DNA from: Draconibacterium aestuarii | GTDB lineage: Bacteria > Bacteroidota > Bacteroidia > Bacteroidales > Prolixibacteraceae | DNA: 64,000 bases | Direction: 5' to 3' | NCBI GenBank assembly: GCA_026671195.1 | Contig: JAPOHD010000008.1 | Span: 43,480-107,479 of the forward strand | Shown: positions 61,175 to 64,000 of the stretch, piece by piece | How positions within the stretch are numbered: the stretch's first letter is position 1 | Layout: each line of letters starts with the position of its first letter | Notes under the pieces: model-generated | What the model was told of the DNA's origin: nothing | Database searches by the model: none | Seen by the model: only the letters and a program-made list of their open reading frames with translations | Program-made: the position numbers and the translations under genes

Positions 61175-61792
61175 ATGGAAAATCTGATTAATATTTTTGT
61201 TAAGTCAATTTTTATCGAAAACATGGTGTTTGCCTACTTCTTCGGAATGTGCTCTTACCTTGCTGTTTCGAAAAAAGTAAGTACTGCCGCCGGTTTAGGT
61301 ATTGCAGTGGTTTTTGTGTTAGGAATTACTGTTCCGGTAAACTACCTACTTGAAAATTATGTACTGAACGAAGGTGCTTTGGCATGGTTAGGCGAAGGTT
61401 TTGCCGATGTTGATTTAAGCTTTTTACGCTTTATCATGTTTATTGCCATTATTGCATCGATGGTTCAGCTGGTGGAAATGATTGTTGAAAAATTTGCTCC
61501 TGTATTGTACAACCAGCTGGGTATTTTCTTACCGCTTATTGCAGTAAACTGTGCCATTCTTGGAGGTTCTTTATTCCTTCAGCAAAAAGCATTTGTTAAT
61601 GTAGGCGAAGCAACTGTTTACGGACTTGGTTCGGGAGTTGGTTGGTTACTTGCCATTGTTGGTATTGCTGCCATCAGAGAAAAAATCGAATACTCAAACG
61701 TACCTGCACCATTACGCGGACTGGGAATTACATTTATTGTAACCGGTTTAATGGGATTGGCATTTATGGGATTCGGCGGAATTAAATTGTAA
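61175..61792 (+). CDS. nqrE: Na+-translocating NADH:quinone reductase subunit E
   Basis: 205 residues, six TM helices. Segments: [27 protein letters not shown], and [20 protein letters not shown], each with a Cys that pairs with the NqrD Cys residues to hold iron. Homologous to NqrD in inverted topology. 24 bp after nqrD. Confidence 0.96.
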   Translation: MENLINIFVKSIFIENMVFAYFFGMCSYLAVSKKVSTAAGLGIAVVFVLGITVPVNYLLENYVLNEGALAWLGEGFADVDLSFLRFIMFIAIIASMVQLVEMIVEKFAPVLYNQLGIFLPLIAVNCAILGGSLFLQQKAFVNVGEATVYGLGSGVGWLLAIVGIAAIREKIEYSNVPAPLRGLGITFIVTGLMGLAFMGFGGIKL

Positions 61793-61814
61793 AATCGAAA
61801 AATCAACGAATACT

Positions 61815-63086
61815 ATGATATTATTATCTGCACAAACAACCGTTATACTTACCAGTGTGTCAGTATTCCTGGGTGTAATTATTCTTTTGGTTGCCATTTT
61901 ATTGTTTGCCAAAAAGAAACTTACTCCATCGGGTATTGTTAAGGTAAATATTAACGAAGGCGATGTGGAAGTTGAAACCGAACCAGGCAATACACTTCTT
62001 TCAACTTTGGGGAACAACAAAATTCTTCTTCCATCGGCTTGTGGTGGTGGTGGAACTTGTGCCATGTGCCGCTGTCAGGTTGAAGAAGGAGGAGGTTCTA
62101 TCCTTCCTACCGAAACAGGATTCTTTACCCGTAAAGAGCAAAACGACAATTGGCGTTTGGCTTGCCAGGTAAAGGTAAAAGAAGACATGAAAATTAAGAT
62201 CCCTCAGGAAGTGATGGGTGTTAAAAAGTGGGAATGCGAAGTGGTATCGAACCAAAACGTAGCAACATTTATAAAAGAATTTGTTGTTAAACTTCCGGAA
62301 GGCGAAAACCTTGATTTTAAATCGGGTGGATACATTCAGATCGATGTGCCTAAAGTTGACGTGAACTTTAAAGACATGGATATTGAAGAAGAATACCGCG
62401 AAGAGTGGGAAAAATTTGGAATGTTCGACCTGGTAATGAAAAACCCGGAACCAACTTTCCGTGCATATTCTATGGCTAACCACCCTGCCGAAGGTAACAT
62501 TGTAATGTTGAACATCCGTATTGCAACTCCACCTTTCGACCGCACTATAAACGGGTTTAAAAAGGTAAATCCGGGAATTTGTTCCTCGTTCATTTTCAAC
62601 CTGAAACCGGGCGATAAAGTAACCGTATCGGGTCCTTACGGAGAATTCTTTTTAAAAGACAACGACAGCGAAATGATGTTTGTTGGTGGTGGTGCCGGAA
62701 TGGCTCCAATGCGCTCGCACTTATTTCACCTGTTCCATACCGTTAAAGAATCGAAAAAGAAAGTTACTTTCTGGTACGGTGCCCGTTCGTGGAAAGAAGT
62801 TTTCTATTACGATCAGTTTAAAGAGATCGAGAAAAACTTCCCGAATTTTGAGTTCAACCTGGCACTCGACCGTCCTGATCCGGCAGCTGATGAATTAGGC
62901 GTAACCTATAAAACTGGATTTGTTCACCAGGTAATCCACGATAACTACCTGAGTCAGCACGAAGAGCCCGAAGAAATTGATTTCTACATGTGTGGACCAC
63001 CAATGATGAACGATGCGGTTCAGAAAATGCTTTACGATTTAGGCGTTCCTGATGAAAACGTATTGTTCGACGACTTTGGTTCGTAA
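61815..63086 (+). CDS. nqrF: Na+-translocating NADH:quinone reductase subunit F
   Basis: 423 residues. N-terminal TM helix, 2Fe-2S ferredoxin domain (SACGGGGTCAMCRCQVEEGG, then the fourth Cys in LACQ), FAD domain (RAYSMANHP) and NADH domain (GGGAGMAPMRSHL; FYMCGPPMMNDAV). It accepts electrons from NADH and passes them to the 2Fe-2S centre. Last gene of the operon, 22 bp after nqrE, followed by a terminator. Confidence 0.96.
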   Translation: MILLSAQTTVILTSVSVFLGVIILLVAILLFAKKKLTPSGIVKVNINEGDVEVETEPGNTLLSTLGNNKILLPSACGGGGTCAMCRCQVEEGGGSILPTETGFFTRKEQNDNWRLACQVKVKEDMKIKIPQEVMGVKKWECEVVSNQNVATFIKEFVVKLPEGENLDFKSGGYIQIDVPKVDVNFKDMDIEEEYREEWEKFGMFDLVMKNPEPTFRAYSMANHPAEGNIVMLNIRIATPPFDRTINGFKKVNPGICSSFIFNLKPGDKVTVSGPYGEFFLKDNDSEMMFVGGGAGMAPMRSHLFHLFHTVKESKKKVTFWYGARSWKEVFYYDQFKEIEKNFPNFEFNLALDRPDPAADELGVTYKTGFVHQVIHDNYLSQHEEPEEIDFYMCGPPMMNDAVQKMLYDLGVPDENVLFDDFGS

Positions 63087-63115
63087 GTATTGAAATTAAA
63101 ATACTGATATATTGC

Positions 63116-63150
63116 AAAGCCACTTTCTTTAATGGAAGGTGGCTTTTTTT
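63116..63150 (+). terminator. Terminator of the nqr operon
   Basis: AAAGCCACTTTC (63116-63127) pairs with GAAGGTGGCTTT (one G-T pair) around a 7-nt loop, followed by a run of T to 63150. Confidence 0.9.
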
Positions 63151-63158
63151 CGGCCTCC

Positions 63159-63186
63159 GTTTGCTACAAGCGGGGTATCGAACTAA
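63159..63186. repeat. Degenerate REP half-palindrome
   Basis: GCTACAAGCGGGGTATCGAAC resembles one arm of the complete REP at 63875-63908 (shared GCGGGGTATC form). The other arm is decayed. Together the two copies bracket the 63204-63893 gene. Confidence 0.5.
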
Positions 63187-63203
63187 TTCATCCAATACGA
63201 TTG

Positions 63204-63893
63204 TTAATCCTTTAACATAGTAGTTAATTCATCGTAACCTTTCAAATTCCGGGCATCGTAATCTGCCAAAATTGAAATCCAATCACTTCCTCCAAGCGAC
63301 TTAAGCCGCATCCAATCCTGCCTGGCTCCTTCAACATACCCAAGTTCGTACCTGCACAATCCTCTCATCATTAACATCGCACGATCATAGGGAACCAGCG
63401 TGATACCTTTTTCGTAAAGCTTCAATGCTTTTTTAGTTTTTCCTTCAATTAAAAATTTCCGGTTTCCTTCCACAAAAAGTTCTTTTGCATCTTCTGTAAA
63501 ATCCTGGGCTAAAGCCATCGATTCAGTTAAACCCGTTTTAATTCTTAGGTTAACTTCTTTCTCCATGGCAACAGGCTCTCCATTATTGCAACCCGGTTTC
63601 CACATGCCCTGGGTAGTTGCCAAAATTCTTAAAACCTCTTCATCTATTTCAGGTGAAACACTATTGATTATATTAAAATCTGTTAGTTCCCCTTTGGTAG
63701 TAACAACAAACTGAATGACCTCTGTTCCTTTATAGCGGTAAACATTATTTAGGTCAGGAACTTTAAAGTTTTCAATTAAGTACTGGTCAATCGAAGATGA
63801 ACCTTCAACGTTATTAACGAATTCAAGCGTCTTGGTTCCTATAAATTTTGGAGGAGTAACTGTTACTTCTTCCAATGAACTACCCCGCTGCAA
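63204..63893 (-). CDS. TonB-C domain protein with C-terminal tetratricopeptide-like repeats; 5' end truncated or interrupted
   Basis: Up to 229 residues, with no ATG start. The frame opens at TTG 63893 inside the REP palindrome, giving MQRGSS, and protein-like sequence begins only at LEEVTVTPPKF. Residues ~45-115 are a TonB-C-like domain (IENFKVPDLNNVYRYKGTEVIQFVVTTKGELTDFNIINSVSPEIDEEVLRIL). Residues ~135-215 form TPR-like helices (ALKLYEKGITLVPYDRAMLMMRGLCRYELG). Full-length relatives begin with a signal peptide or membrane segment, absent here. The upstream part has probably been separated by the REP/transposase unit. Confidence 0.75.
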   Translation of the reverse strand: MQRGSSLEEVTVTPPKFIGTKTLEFVNNVEGSSSIDQYLIENFKVPDLNNVYRYKGTEVIQFVVTTKGELTDFNIINSVSPEIDEEVLRILATTQGMWKPGCNNGEPVAMEKEVNLRIKTGLTESMALAQDFTEDAKELFVEGNRKFLIEGKTKKALKLYEKGITLVPYDRAMLMMRGLCRYELGYVEGARQDWMRLKSLGGSDWISILADYDARNLKGYDELTTMLKD

Positions 63894-63908
63894 GCAGACG
63901 GGGTATCA
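63875..63908. repeat. REP palindrome, exact copy of 32090-32123
   Basis: 34 bp identical, in inverse orientation, to the copy inside the integrative element. The stem is ACCCCG/CGGGGT with an inner CTGC-AA-GCAG. The last three bases are the stop codon of the adjacent partial transposase frame. Confidence 0.85.
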
Positions 63909-64000
63909 GAAGAGTGCCAACTGCTGAGCTTTGTGCAAAGTCTTATATTCCTTTTCGATCCCTTGTTCTCTGACATATTTGGAGATAGTGTCTTCATTGC
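63906..64000 (-). CDS. Probable REP-associated tyrosine transposase (IS200/Y1-like), C-terminal tail only
   Basis: The last 31 codons lie in the window: EDTISKYVREQGIEKEYK, ending QQLALF and a TGA that overlaps the REP palindrome. The tail pattern (I..YV..QG.EKEYK) and the REP beginning at the stop codon are what is expected for a RAYT gene flanked by its own REPs. No catalytic motif is inside the window, so the call rests on context and this tail. Confidence 0.5.
   Translation of the reverse strand, partial: NEDTISKYVREQGIEKEYKTLHKAQQLALF

Overview
The window looks like chromosomal DNA of a Bacteroidota bacterium, probably a marine or sediment Marinilabiliales/Prolixibacteraceae-type organism (the family is inferred from overall gene style, not from a marker search). 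Supporting signs are promoters of the Bacteroidota type (TTG, then TAnnTTTG), weak Shine-Dalgarno signals, a type IX secretion plug-domain (DUF5103) protein, an outer-membrane DUF5916 protein, lipoproteins with very short lipoboxes, a short-form AMP nucleosidase beside holA, and a complete Na+-translocating NADH:quinone reductase (nqrA-F) operon.

Layout. 1-882 holds the 5' part of a multi-pass acyltransferase-like gene (minus strand). 2306-14212 is a catabolic-looking cluster bounded by an HxlR regulator on the left and an AraC regulator on the right. Nearly every enzyme in it carries a signal peptide or lipobox: two cupins, a carboxymuconolactone-decarboxylase-like protein, a frameshifted type-B carboxylesterase, three NTF2-like proteins, two alpha/beta hydrolases and a DUF5916 outer-membrane protein. 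14554-20433 is core genome: tRNA-Ser, HU, TrmH, two glycosyltransferases, an LptF/LptG-type permease and a START-like protein.

20639-35486 is a 14.8 kb integrative element. It is inserted at the 3' end of tRNA-Met(CAT) and bounded by a perfect 45-bp direct repeat. Its right end has an int/xis/replication-like module (minus strand) and a string of very small genes. Its left half is cargo that looks like phage defence: an FRG-domain protein, an unrecognised two-gene unit (soluble protein plus four-TM protein), an HNH endonuclease overlapping a convergent unknown gene, an Abi-alpha/DUF4393-type protein and two large membrane proteins. A gene-free, hairpin-rich stretch lies between cargo and backbone. 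No conjugation or virion gene is visible, so it could be a phage satellite or a mobilisable defence island.

35730-63150 is again mostly core: maeB; a repeat-rich non-coding zone with an 84-bp tandem duplication, an 80-bp MITE-like copy and a 7 x 41-bp tandem array; an outer-membrane barrel and a Gfo/Idh/MocA oxidoreductase; recR; a glycosyltransferase fusion with a GNAT acetyltransferase; the amn-holA-rhomboid-aminotransferase run; yqgE, a DivIC-like gene and pruA; an orphan PAS histidine kinase; an outer-membrane barrel; the T9SS plug-domain protein; and nqrABCDEF with a clear promoter and terminator. The right edge holds a TonB-C/TPR gene whose 5' end runs into a REP palindrome. The tail of a probable REP-associated tyrosine transposase starts at that palindrome. 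The same 34-bp REP also sits inside the integrative element at 32090-32123.
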